Shown here one piece after another: positions 39,699 to 47,083 of a stretch of 47,083 bases of DNA; within the stretch, counting starts at the first letter, position 1; each line of letters begins with the position of its first letter. This DNA comes from a virus. A program made the position numbers and the translations under genes. The stretch covers positions 1 through 47,083 of the IMG/VR virus record IMGVR_UViG_3300029954_000021; one strand, 5' to 3'. A model generated the notes under the pieces. The model did not search any database, was not told the origin of the DNA, and was given only the letters and a program-made list of their open reading frames with translations.

Positions 39699-39864
39699 CT
39701 TGCAAGACGGCTCGGTGGTGTTGGCGACCACGACGGTGCATGGCCCGCGGCAGATGCGCTGCATGCACTGCCATGGGATGGCGGGGCCCGCGCGTAACGG
39801 CGCCGGTCAAGAGGTTCTGCGTTGCTCGGGCTGTGGCACCGAATCAGTGCTGAGGCCCCTGTGA
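39634..39864 (+). CDS. Zinc-ribbon protein, 76 aa
   Basis: ATG 39634 with TGGAGGAGACC upstream. A C-terminal zinc ribbon, RCMHCHG and RCSGCGT, follows a basic N-terminus (DRYLKASRTRASKPARN). Likely nucleic-acid or protein binding. The stop overlaps the next GTG (GTGA). Confidence 0.6.
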   Translation: MAVGIDRYLKASRTRASKPARNLQDGSVVLATTTVHGPRQMRCMHCHGMAGPARNGAGQEVLRCSGCGTESVLRPL

Positions 39865-40115
39865 CGCTTTTGTTGGAGTCCGACGCGTCTTCCCCCGCCG
39901 AAGCGGAGCGGCAAGTGGACGCGGCCCTTGATGAATTCGATGGCTACTTCCGCACCATCCAGACCGACGCCTACGAGGGGGCTGCCCTTGGCCTTAGTCC
40001 ACCCGAGCGCGCCATCATCAAGACCTTCTGCGCGTACTTTCTTGGGTTGGGCCCCCGTAATCCCCGTGCTGCGTCCAAGGAAGGAGCCGCCCATGCCGCG
40101 CCGCATCGCCGCTGA
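39861..40115 (+). CDS. Hypothetical protein, 84 aa
   Basis: GTG overlapping the previous stop. Helical and acidic (AEAERQVDAALDEFDGYF), then a helix AIIKTFCAYFLG. No family recognised. Confidence 0.5.
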   Translation: MTLLLESDASSPAEAERQVDAALDEFDGYFRTIQTDAYEGAALGLSPPERAIIKTFCAYFLGLGPRNPRAASKEGAAHAAPHRR

Positions 40116-40527
40116 GATGACCTGCGACCGCTGTGGGCGTATTTGGTACGCCGACTTCAGCGTGGAAAAGCAGGACGTGACTTGCGCGTCCCTCGAGCTC
40201 TCCATTCGGGAAGCGAACGGGGAGGAGCGCAAGGTGTGCTTCGAGGCCCTTTGCGATGTGTGCGCCGCGTCGGTCGCGGGGTACTTGACGGCCATCACGC
40301 GCAAGATGAAGAAGGCCAGCCCGCAGCGCAAACCGAAGGCTAAAAAGGAGGGAGCGGTCGCGACCCCCTCCCCTTTTGGTACCCTTCCAGCGTCTACGCC
40401 GTCGCCCCTGGGGTCACCTGGGGGGCATACCGTCGCGGCGCCGGCAGTACCTGCCGCTCCAATTCCCACCCGTTCCACCGGAACACCGCCTCGAGCCACG
40501 GCGCGCCCAGGGCACGCCGCACCTTAA
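40093..40527 (+). CDS. Zinc-ribbon protein, 144 aa, last gene of the block
   Basis: ATG with AAGGAAGGAGCCGCCC upstream. The N-terminal ~75 residues look folded, with TCDRCGR and ALCDVCAAS as a CxxC pair, then a basic helix (YLTAITRKMKKASPQRKP). The last ~50 residues are a Pro/Ser/Thr-rich tail, antisense for 134 bases to the convergent minus-strand gene, so the tail may not be under protein selection. Confidence 0.6.
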   Translation: MPRRIAAEMTCDRCGRIWYADFSVEKQDVTCASLELSIREANGEERKVCFEALCDVCAASVAGYLTAITRKMKKASPQRKPKAKKEGAVATPSPFGTLPASTPSPLGSPGGHTVAAPAVPAAPIPTRSTGTPPRATARPGHAAP

Positions 40528-41062
40528 ACGACGCTCCACGCATCAAGCGCACCAAGTGCTCCACGCCCCCTTCGCGCGCCGCGGAGTACAGCACGCTCAC
40601 ACCCGTGGCTTGTTCGAAAGGCCCGTAGGTCACGCGAACGCGCCCTCCCTCGAGGGTTTTGACGGGGTCGCCGAGCAGCGTGTGCTCGTCTGGGATAGCG
40701 AGGTGAACCAACGCTTGTCCCCCGGAAGGGTGGGGCTTGCCCGCGTGACAGAGGGAGGAATGATCCCCCTCTTCATACAGAGAGAGGTGGTCGACGCGCC
40801 AGCCAAAGAAGGTTTGGCCCAGCGCGACCAGGGCCACTTCCTTAGAGACGCCGGTAAAAGACTTTTGCGGCAGCCCTTTGGCGGCTGCGCGCAGGTCTTC
40901 ATCCAGGCGTCCAATGTACGTAGCGAGGGCGCGATGCACTGGAATGAAGATTTCTTCGGACCCTTCGGACCCCATGTGCAGGTGCCAAACGGCTTGTTCT
41001 TTTTCGGGGGGCGCAATGAGCAGCCCCGTCGTGACCGTATTGTTGATCGTATAGTTGCGCAT
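40394..41062 (-). CDS. Hypothetical minus-strand protein, 222 aa
   Basis: ATG 41062 with GAGAGGAGAGCTTG upstream on the minus strand, a strong site. Mixed alpha/beta (TGLLIAPPEKEQAVWHLHMG, EIFIPVHRALATYIGRLDE, VALVALGQTFFGWRVDHLSL, RVRVTYGPFEQATGVSVLY). No family recognised. It converges with the zinc-ribbon gene over 134 bases. Confidence 0.65.
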   Translation of the reverse strand: MRNYTINNTVTTGLLIAPPEKEQAVWHLHMGSEGSEEIFIPVHRALATYIGRLDEDLRAAAKGLPQKSFTGVSKEVALVALGQTFFGWRVDHLSLYEEGDHSSLCHAGKPHPSGGQALVHLAIPDEHTLLGDPVKTLEGGRVRVTYGPFEQATGVSVLYSAAREGGVEHLVRLMRGASFKVRRALGAPWLEAVFRWNGWELERQVLPAPRRYAPQVTPGATA

Positions 41063-41078
41063 CAAGCTCTCCTCTCGA

Positions 41079-41127
41079 GAAGTTCAGTACCCCCAGTACT
41101 GTTATTCCCGATTAAGAGGAGAACTTC
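41079..41127 (-). promoter_or_regulatory. Nested hairpin in the leader of the 40394-41062 gene
   Basis: In minus-strand order, GAAGTTC (41127-41121) can pair with GAACTTC (41085-41079), and inside this CAGTAC (41101-41096) can pair with GTACTG (41090-41085). The two pairings share base 41085, so they may be alternative. They lie just before the ribosome site of the 222-residue gene, where they could affect its translation. Confidence 0.35.
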
Positions 41128-41130
41128 GTG

Positions 41131-41379
41131 TTAGGCGTCGCCGTAGGGTTCGGACGACTGAATAGCGGCTTCAAGCGCACTCAGCGTGAACGACTTGGCG
41201 AGCTCTGCCGCTTTGCCTGTCACCCGCGTGCCACGAAGAATACCCAGCGCTAGGCGTGCCGCTTCAACATTGTGCAGTTCCAGACCGCATAGATTTTCGG
41301 ATGCGCCGGCTTCACCGGTTTGTGCCAGGGTGGCCCGACACAGCTCGAGGCTGACCTCGGCGTTGTGCAAGTGATTCAT
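41131..41379 (-). CDS. Small helical minus-strand protein, 82 aa
   Basis: ATG 41379 with TGGAGGCCCTC upstream on the minus strand; the ATG at 41391 lacks such a site. Helical and Ala/Glu-rich (HNAEVSLELCRATLAQTG, VEAARLALGILRGTRVTGK). Upstream the plus strand contains TATAAT (41398-41403), but a matching -35 is weak. Function unknown. Confidence 0.6.
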   Translation of the reverse strand: MNHLHNAEVSLELCRATLAQTGEAGASENLCGLELHNVEAARLALGILRGTRVTGKAAELAKSFTLSALEAAIQSSEPYGDA

Positions 41380-41485
41380 GAGGGCCTCCATTGCGCGTAT
41401 AATGCGTCGCTTTAGCTTGATAGCAAGAATAAAGTGCACTTACACGTGCAGATGTAGTGCGTTTCCTTCATTGAACCGAGGGCTA

Positions 41486-41533
41486 CTTGTTGAAGAATAG
41501 CCCCGGGCGTACGCCCGGGCCTTTCCCAACAAG
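41486..41533. terminator. Nested palindromic hairpin downstream of the minus-strand membrane gene
   Basis: A perfect 18-base palindrome, CCCGGGCGT followed by ACGCCCGGG (41502-41519), sits inside an outer 7-bp inverted repeat, CTTGTTG (41486-41492) with CAACAAG (41527-41533). On the minus strand it follows the 41541 gene end, and a weak T-rich stretch (GCTATTCTT) follows the inner stem, so a terminator is the simplest reading. Confidence 0.5.
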
Positions 41534-41540
41534 CGAGCCA

Positions 41541-41996
41541 TCACGTGGCAGACGCGTCGTTCGCTGTGTCATCACCGCTGACCCAACCGCCGACCAGGCA
41601 GCCGATGGAGTACAGCCCGTAGAGAACGCCGCCGGCCACCGCGATGCTGGCAGCGCCTTTACCCACGTCAACCGCGTGATCCCGCAAGGACTTCGGGCCG
41701 GGGGCTTCCAAGGCCACCGTAACCTTGACCCGCTCTGCCAAGATTTGGCCGAGGGTGAACGTCTCTTCCGCCGCGTGTTGCTGTGTCGAAATCGGGATGT
41801 TCAGGCTGGGGGCCTCGACGCGGGTGGGTTGAGTCGAGCGCTGCGAAACCACGGTGTTGTTCGTGTCCATGTTGTTGTTTCCTTGATCAGAGGTTGTTGT
41901 AGATGCGTTCCTCTGCTCATTGTTGTTATGCCTGCTATCCGCGAGCTTTTGCAGCGCTTCGGGCAACAGAACACCGAAGCACAGATCACTGTTCAT
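41541..41996 (-). CDS. Small membrane protein, 151 aa (or 109 aa from 41870)
   Basis: The minus-strand ATG 41996 overlaps the stop of the upstream 27-residue peptide (ATGA), with AAGAAGGGAAAG upstream. A second ATG at 41870 also has a site (AAGGAAAC). The N-terminal part is Asn/Thr/Ser-rich and disordered. Residues about 114-138 (GAASIAVAGGVLYGLYSIG, then CLVGGW) form one transmembrane helix. Could be a holin-like or host-membrane protein; no family recognised. Confidence 0.6.
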   Translation of the reverse strand: MNSDLCFGVLLPEALQKLADSRHNNNEQRNASTTTSDQGNNNMDTNNTVVSQRSTQPTRVEAPSLNIPISTQQHAAEETFTLGQILAERVKVTVALEAPGPKSLRDHAVDVGKGAASIAVAGGVLYGLYSIGCLVGGWVSGDDTANDASAT

Positions 41997-42076
41997 TTCT
42001 TTCCCTTCTTGATGGCTTTAGCGATGATGAGCGCCAGGCCCAACGTTTTCGAGATGATCGACATGGCTGAAAGCAT
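41993..42076 (-). CDS. 27-residue cationic hydrophobic peptide
   Basis: Minus-strand ATG 42076 with CTGGAGAGACCT upstream, a good site. The 27-residue product has a hydrophobic core (MLSAMSIISKTLGLALII) and a basic end (AKAIKKGKK), like small membrane-active or holin-like peptides. The stop is coupled to the next membrane gene by ATGA. TATAAC lies about 11 bases upstream of the site, but no clear -35 was found. Too short for a firm call. Confidence 0.5.
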   Translation of the reverse strand: MLSAMSIISKTLGLALIIAKAIKKGKK

Positions 42077-42153
42077 AGGTCTCTCCAGTATTGTTATACC
42101 TTGTAGATCCGCAGGTTTTCTCGTGAGCTCCCGTGGTAAAGTGTTGACAACCC

Positions 42154-45100
42154 ATGCCTTTCTCCTCGACAGATATCGCTTCTCTGACCGGCGGCTTCTC
42201 TCAGCAGACAATGTTGCAGCAGCAGCAAGCGGCGATGCTGACGCAACAATTTGGTGGGTACTCCCCCAATTCAATGGCGCATCCCGTAGCGTCGACGGGG
42301 GAACAATTTTCCGGAATGTTGATGCAGAACATGAGCCAGATGGGCATGTCTGCAATGGGCAGCCAACGACTCAATGGAATGGGCTGGGGTATCGCAGCGC
42401 CGTTTACGCAAACAGGCCAATTCATGATGGGTCAAATGGCATACGGCGCTCAACAACAGCAGATGCTGGATTCCAACCTGCGCCAGTCCTACCGCTTCCC
42501 TAATTCCTTTGGCGGCCGAGGTTTTTCTGGAACGGATACCGCTTTAATCGGTTCGAGTTTGCGACAGGCATCGCATCAGCGGGGTCCGGGCGGGGAGAGC
42601 GCAAGCTTCGAAGAGCTTGGGCAGCTCGCATCCAACATGGGCCGTATGGGCATGGCCGAAGGGGTACGCTCGGTCAAAGATTTCAACGAGAAGTTCAAGA
42701 CGATGCTGAGCACGGTCAAGACCATCGCGACCGAGCTGGGCACGTCCCTAGAGGAAGCGCAGAAGGTCATGGCTTCCTTGAAAGGCACCGGCATCTTCAA
42801 AGGCCAAGGGCAGTTCACCTCCTTGATGCGCCAGGGAGCGCTTGCCGGGAACATGTCGATAGCGGAGATGAGCTCGGCGGCCATGATGGGCGCGCAAATC
42901 TCCCGGTCCGTTGGTGGCCTTGGTAAATCCGGAGCTTATGCGGGCGTGCACACGCTCTCCAACATCGGCGCCGCGACACAAGCCGGGGTCATGAGCGAAG
43001 AGGACATCTACAACGCTACCGGATTGACGGGCGCTGAAGGGCGGCAAGCCATGGCGCAGAACATGATGAGCACCGACGCGCACTTCTTTAGTGGGCAACT
43101 CGGGCGGCGCGCTCTGGCGGCCATGGCCGGCAAAAACGGTCAATTGGACCTTTCTGCCATGCGCACTTTCATGAGTGGGGGCGTGGGCACCGGGGGAACC
43201 ATGGCGATGGCCCGGCAGCACACCGGGGGTCTTGGGGGGCGCGCCAACTTCATTCGAAACGAAGGGCGTCTGCGCGGCGAAGCCATGAAGGCGTTTGGGG
43301 GATTGGGCACGGCCATGGTGGCCAAGAACTGGCTCGAGTCCCAGGGCAAGGACATGGACGCGATGGACGACCGGTCCATGCTCTTCTTCCAACGCAAGTT
43401 CGGCGTTGGGCGCGATGAAGCCGATCAGATGATCAAGATGGCCCGCAACATGGACACCATCTTGGCGCAACGGCAGAAGTCCCAAGAAAACGATCAGTAC
43501 CTACGCCGGGCAGATCAAGCCGATCGCGCCAGCAAACCCGAAGAGATCGTTAAGCGTTTGGAGATGGCGCGCAACGAGATCAATGACGGTTTACGGGAAG
43601 TGGGCGCCAGCTTTTATAAGAGCATGGCGACGAGCATTGGCGAGTTCATGGGCAAGATGTCCGGCGAATACGTTCAGCGTCGGCGCGCGGCCATGGCGGG
43701 CATTGTCAATCAAATGCTGAAGGGCGGCCCCGGTACTGACTCGATGATGGCGAAGGAGCTCGGTATTGTAAAGGGCGCCCATGGGTACGAAGCCCTCGGG
43801 GGACAGAGCGCTGGTAGTAAAGCCATAGGGGCTGACTTGTTTGGAGATAGCAAACTCTCCGGAGCGCAGTTCAATCGGTTTTTGGGCTCTAACGCGCAGC
43901 GCTTTCGTGACGCTGGGTATGACATTACGGGCGCCAAGAGCATGGGGGATGTCAACGCCATTCAGCAGCAAGCGTTTCAAGCGGCGCTGGGCTTCTCCGT
44001 GGGGGGTTCCAAGAGGGGCGGCGAAGGCTTTGATGAAAAGACCCAAGCGGCTTTCGGTGCTTTGGCGGGCAATGGCATCAAAGGCTACGGCGCGGAGTTC
44101 ACCAAGAGCTTTGAGACCATATTGGGTCAGCTGGATACTTCTGGGGGGAAGATGCTGGCGCGGAAGTTCAAGGATGCGAGCGCAAAAGAACGCGGACGCA
44201 TGATGAGCGACATCTTGGAGAAATCCGGTCTGAAAGATGTGTACGCGGACCGTTTGCAGGCGCCAAGTGCGTTTGGCAGCAGTGCGATGGGAAGCAAGTA
44301 CGCAACGCTTGATGCAGAGAACCGTGCCGTCGGCGGTCTCATTCTGGGGGATCGCTCGCGCTACGGCGCAGAGGGGCCGGAAGGTATCGGACACCGCATT
44401 CAATCCCTTGGCGGGGACATGTCGCTTTTGATGGGCGGCGATCAATCCCGTGGGGGGCGCGGGGTTGCAAAGGCGACCAACTGGTTGTCTAAGCAATTCA
44501 GCGGCGTCGACGCTTTCATGAAGGACTACATGTCCGATACTGCAAAGGGTGCGGAGAACCGCAACCAAGTGGGTGGCGCGGTAAGCGATTCCGTCGAAGC
44601 GATGACTCTTGGAATAACCGGGGGGCGTCTTGGGGGTTGGTTCGGGGATAAGGCCAAGAGCTTGTTGGGGGGCGCCACCGATACGGAGCGACAAGGCGTC
44701 ACGGAGTTTTTGAAGGGAGATTCCGCGCGCACGATGGCCGGTACGCTACTGACCGGGGACTCCAAAGCGGTAAACCAAACCCTGGGGGACATTAGTAAGC
44801 GCCGCGGTTCGTTGGCGGGTATGAAAAACCGAACGGCCATTGAGGGTGCAGAGATGAAAGGGCTTCAAGCGCTCGAAGCCATGGGGCGCATTCGGGCGGC
44901 GGGGGGACAACCCACCAAAGACCAGTTGGCTCAAATTGCGCAGCAAACTGGGTATGGGGACGTTGCTTCCATGTTGAATGCATCTGGGGGCGCAGACGCT
45001 ACAGCGCGTCATGAATGGTTGCGGGATCGCGCCCAAGCGTTTGAAGGTATGGGAATGCAAGCCCAGGGGGATGCGCTCGCAAGCGCAGCTTCTAACAAAG

Positions 45101-45849
45101 ACATCGATGCGTCCCTTGCTTCAGGCGACATCAAGGTTAGCCGAGAAGCCTTGGCGTACCGCAAAGCTGCGCAGGGAATTCGGCAGCAACAAACGGGGTA
45201 CACAGGGGATACGTCAGAAGAGGGCGTACGCGCGAACTTTGCCCGTCTGAACAGTGTCACGGGGGCTCAGGATGTTCTTGCGAAGAATAGGGCAGGGATG
45301 TCCGTCGCGCAAAAGCGCAAGATGGCGGGAGAACTTTCTCAAGTGGGTGAAGGGGATGAAGCCTCCCGTATGGCGGCTGAGGCGAACGCCGAGGGTAGGT
45401 TGACGAAGGGGCTTCAGCGTGGATCGGGTGGGGTTCTCGAAGTTGTTGCGGGAGCCCTCGGTGCTGAGCATCAAAAAGGTGAGTTCAAGAACGTGAAGGG
45501 GGGCGCCGGCGTTCAAGCATTGATGGAACGCCTGGGTCTTGGTAAGGGGTCCAATGTACAAGGGCGTGAAGACATCGAAAAAGACTTGATGGCGGTCGTA
45601 ACGGGAAAGGATGCGGGGGGTAATGCGCTGTCCCCCGGTGCCCGCGGACAACTATTGGCCAGTCTTCAGGGACGTTCCCAGCTTCAAGAAGGCCAGAAGG
45701 AAAATCAAGATAAGAAGTCTGAAGGCAATGATCCGTCCTATCGGCGTTTGGGGGACATCGAAAAAACGTTGGGGGAAGTAAAGAATGGCATCTCCATGGT
45801 CAACACATCGCTCCAGAGCAACCTGAAGGTTGAGGTGGTACAACACTGA
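42154..45849 (+). CDS. Tape measure protein
   Basis: 1231 residues, the largest product here, setting tail length and being carried inside the tube. Long stretches of Ala/Gly/Met/Gln-rich helices (MLQQQQAAMLTQQFGG, then ASFEELGQLASNMGRMG and repeated Gly/Ala-rich segments), with no long charged domains and a short polar C-terminus ending in a helix (DIEKTLGEVKNGISMVNTSL). The length predicts a tail of very roughly 180 nm on the usual 1.5 Å per residue rule. The ATG has only a weak ribosome site. It follows the minus-strand group and precedes tail-tip genes, as expected. Confidence 0.85.
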   Translation: MPFSSTDIASLTGGFSQQTMLQQQQAAMLTQQFGGYSPNSMAHPVASTGEQFSGMLMQNMSQMGMSAMGSQRLNGMGWGIAAPFTQTGQFMMGQMAYGAQQQQMLDSNLRQSYRFPNSFGGRGFSGTDTALIGSSLRQASHQRGPGGESASFEELGQLASNMGRMGMAEGVRSVKDFNEKFKTMLSTVKTIATELGTSLEEAQKVMASLKGTGIFKGQGQFTSLMRQGALAGNMSIAEMSSAAMMGAQISRSVGGLGKSGAYAGVHTLSNIGAATQAGVMSEEDIYNATGLTGAEGRQAMAQNMMSTDAHFFSGQLGRRALAAMAGKNGQLDLSAMRTFMSGGVGTGGTMAMARQHTGGLGGRANFIRNEGRLRGEAMKAFGGLGTAMVAKNWLESQGKDMDAMDDRSMLFFQRKFGVGRDEADQMIKMARNMDTILAQRQKSQENDQYLRRADQADRASKPEEIVKRLEMARNEINDGLREVGASFYKSMATSIGEFMGKMSGEYVQRRRAAMAGIVNQMLKGGPGTDSMMAKELGIVKGAHGYEALGGQSAGSKAIGADLFGDSKLSGAQFNRFLGSNAQRFRDAGYDITGAKSMGDVNAIQQQAFQAALGFSVGGSKRGGEGFDEKTQAAFGALAGNGIKGYGAEFTKSFETILGQLDTSGGKMLARKFKDASAKERGRMMSDILEKSGLKDVYADRLQAPSAFGSSAMGSKYATLDAENRAVGGLILGDRSRYGAEGPEGIGHRIQSLGGDMSLLMGGDQSRGGRGVAKATNWLSKQFSGVDAFMKDYMSDTAKGAENRNQVGGAVSDSVEAMTLGITGGRLGGWFGDKAKSLLGGATDTERQGVTEFLKGDSARTMAGTLLTGDSKAVNQTLGDISKRRGSLAGMKNRTAIEGAEMKGLQALEAMGRIRAAGGQPTKDQLAQIAQQTGYGDVASMLNASGGADATARHEWLRDRAQAFEGMGMQAQGDALASAASNKDIDASLASGDIKVSREALAYRKAAQGIRQQQTGYTGDTSEEGVRANFARLNSVTGAQDVLAKNRAGMSVAQKRKMAGELSQVGEGDEASRMAAEANAEGRLTKGLQRGSGGVLEVVAGALGAEHQKGEFKNVKGGAGVQALMERLGLGKGSNVQGREDIEKDLMAVVTGKDAGGNALSPGARGQLLASLQGRSQLQEGQKENQDKKSEGNDPSYRRLGDIEKTLGEVKNGISMVNTSLQSNLKVEVVQH

Positions 45850-46118
45850 TGCGCTCTTTGCTTGCCCAAGGGCTAACCCCATTTACAACACCGGCCGGGT
45901 GTACCTTCGTACCCTGCCGCACCGAAGTGACGTTTTCTTTTCGCGCCAACGGGCGTCTTTACAACTTCGTCGCGCGGGACAAAGTCATCCCTGAGGACCC
46001 CTACTTTGTTCTTGTAAAAGCCGTTGCTTTCGCCATCCGTCAAGGAGAGCCGTACAATGGGCGTACCCCTGACCGTGCCCTCAAAGACTTCCTCATCAAG
46101 AGTAACCTGGTGATCTAA
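45849..46118 (+). CDS. Small tail-tip/baseplate candidate, 89 aa
   Basis: ATG overlaps the tape measure stop by one base. Beta-rich (TFVPCRTEVTFSFRANGRLY), then a helix (YFVLVKAVAFAIRQGEP). Position right after the tape measure suggests a baseplate or tail-tip role. No family recognised. Confidence 0.55.
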   Translation: MRSLLAQGLTPFTTPAGCTFVPCRTEVTFSFRANGRLYNFVARDKVIPEDPYFVLVKAVAFAIRQGEPYNGRTPDRALKDFLIKSNLVI

Positions 46119-46420
46119 TGTCGCTTTCTATTGTGATCCAGGATGACGGCCAAGCTCTTATCAGCGTCAATGGCGTTGTTATCAGCTACGTCAAGTCAAT
46201 CAACATTGTCATCGACGAGCGGGAACACCCTGTTCCTCATATCGCGATTGCCCTCCACGACCCCGACGACATTAAAGACTCTACGCTGCGTGTTAGCCTG
46301 CGGCGTATGCTTCTGAATTACAAGATGGCGCTGGCGCTACATCCTCTGATTCGCATAGCAGGGTACCGCAATACTCTCAGGGAATTTCCCGCAGTACCCC
46401 CTTCAGAGCCGAAAGTGTAG
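46118..46420 (+). CDS. Small baseplate candidate, 100 aa
   Basis: ATG overlaps the previous stop by one base. Beta-rich N-terminal half (SLSIVIQDDGQALISVNGVV, SYVKSINIVIDEREHPVPH), helix in the second half (RVSLRRMLLNYKMALAL). It fits a small tail-tip or baseplate protein by position. No family recognised. Confidence 0.5.
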   Translation: MSLSIVIQDDGQALISVNGVVISYVKSINIVIDEREHPVPHIAIALHDPDDIKDSTLRVSLRRMLLNYKMALALHPLIRIAGYRNTLREFPAVPPSEPKV

Positions 46421-46448
46421 GTGCGTCATCGCTATCTATATTGAGCTG

Positions 46449-47083
46449 GTGACCTCGGCGTTCAACGCCAATTTCGCGCAGCAAGCGCGAGCGCTTCAAA
46501 ATGGGGGTGGGGGTAGCCGCGCCAGTCGCGCAGGGAAGACGGTTGCGCGCCGCCCGGTACGCGGCATCGAAATAAAAGACGACACCTACGCCAACCTAAA
46601 GGTCATCATGGCCGATGGGTCGGCCCTTCCCCTCCTTGACTCCAGTTCGAGCACGGGCACCAACACTGACGGCTACACCAATTTCATTCTTCAAACGGTG
46701 CAAGAGCAACGTATGGAGAAGCATCAAATTGTTGAGACCTTCGGGGACTCCTACGTCTTCTTCTTTGGTGAGAGCCCCCGCTTTCTTGATTGCCAAGCGC
46801 TCCTCATCAACACCAATGATTTCAACTGGCGCGCAGAGTGGTGGTACAATTACGAGAAATACTTGCGAGGAACCAAACTCGTAGAACTCGGCGCGCGCTG
46901 CTACATGGCGTGGGATGACATTGTTCTCGAAGGCTACATGCTCATGGCGGTGGCCAATGAGGCAGCGGATCAGCCTTATTCCGTTACTCTTCAGTTCAAG
47001 TTCTTTGTTACCAATTATCAGAACGTAAGCTTGAGCAACGTGGCGCAGTTTCCGGTGCGTTCGAGCGTGCAGCTCCCACCAGG
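46449..47083 (+). CDS. Partial tail/baseplate protein, truncated at the right edge
   Basis: From GTG 46449 the visible ~211 residues read MTSAFNANFAQQARALQNGG, then RPVRGIEIKDDTYANLKVI, VETFGDSYVFFFGESPRFLD, FNWRAEWWYNYEKYLRG and DIVLEGYMLMAVANE. I recall this pattern in myophage proteins after the tape measure. The upstream frame is open to 46416, and its translation VIAIYIEL looks like coding sequence, so the real start may be a rare ATC at 46428 or ATT at 46440. The C-terminus is outside the window. Confidence 0.6.
   Translation, partial: MTSAFNANFAQQARALQNGGGGSRASRAGKTVARRPVRGIEIKDDTYANLKVIMADGSALPLLDSSSSTGTNTDGYTNFILQTVQEQRMEKHQIVETFGDSYVFFFGESPRFLDCQALLINTNDFNWRAEWWYNYEKYLRGTKLVELGARCYMAWDDIVLEGYMLMAVANEAADQPYSVTLQFKFFVTNYQNVSLSNVAQFPVRSSVQLPP

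Noticed and set aside
42144-42180. TTGACA at 42144 as a -35 box for the tape measure gene.
   Set aside because: No -10 at a workable distance, and the box lies only ten bases before the ATG, so it is more likely chance.
41487-42503. A 338-residue plus-strand open frame across the minus-strand group.
   Set aside because: It runs antisense to the coupled minus-strand genes and into the tape measure in another frame; composition is Arg-rich and shadow-like, with no ribosome site.
43591-44694. A 367-residue minus-strand open frame opposite the tape measure.
   Set aside because: No ribosome site or motif; Arg/His/Leu-rich antisense shadow of a repetitive gene.
1-47083. CRISPR arrays, tRNA or rRNA genes, insertion sequences or an integrase.
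   Set aside because: No spaced repeats, cloverleaf with T-arm signature, transposase or recombinase motifs were seen by reading; an automated tRNA search was not possible.

Overview
This window is part of the genome of a tailed bacteriophage with a contractile tail (a myovirus). The evidence is a large terminase subunit, an assemblin-type head maturation protease, a HK97-fold-like major capsid protein, a 1052-residue tail sheath, a tail-tube candidate and a 1231-residue tape measure protein, in roughly canonical order on the plus strand. Genes are tightly packed, with many ATGA/GTGA/TTGA four-base stop-start overlaps and frequent GTG or TTG starts. No integrase, tRNA gene, rRNA gene or CRISPR array was seen. 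The host cannot be named from the sequence. The window is an internal fragment: genes at both edges are cut off and no portal protein is visible.

Layout. 1-4000: packaging genes (a partial gene, a small unknown gene and the large terminase) with two minus-strand genes set among them, one with an excisionase/MerR-like helix-turn-helix. 4000-12440: head genes, namely two small structural candidates, the maturation protease, an acidic scaffold-like protein, a 748-residue glycine-zipper protein, a coiled-coil protein, a decoration candidate and the major capsid protein, closed by a strong terminator. 12460-19310: neck, connector and virion genes, including a 759-residue protein with a ferritin-like N-terminal domain and an FN3-plus-zinc protein. 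19388-25836: tail sheath, a double terminator, a 36-residue helix-turn-helix-like mini-ORF, the tail-tube candidate, and a group of small genes with membrane segments and coiled coils. 25837-26632: a minus-strand gene whose coding signal moves between two frames. 26676-40527: a near-consensus promoter followed by about 14 kb of small, mostly overlapping genes. These include an AT-hook protein, dCMP deaminase, a dNMP-kinase-like protein, a tail-assembly-like protein, a GroES-like co-chaperonin, a ribbon-helix-helix protein and several zinc ribbons. 40394-42076: four minus-strand genes, including a 27-residue cationic hydrophobic peptide. 42154-47083: tape measure and the first tail-tip/baseplate-type genes.

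How they fit together. TerL, protease, scaffold-like protein and capsid build and fill the head. Sheath, tube and tape measure build the tail. The small-gene block between tube and tape measure mixes tail-assembly factors with nucleotide metabolism and a folding helper. The most unusual feature is a short motif, KTAS (or KTAA), seen at least 13 times in six candidate head proteins between about 4.4 and 16.8 kb, including the maturation protease itself. It may be a processing site or a capsid-interior targeting tag. Several of the same proteins carry glycine-zipper blocks. Other points of interest are a ferritin-like fold in a virion protein, a perfect 16-bp hairpin inside a coding region, recurring divergent gene pairs whose start codons share one CATG, and several small genes coupled by ATGA that are easy to miss.
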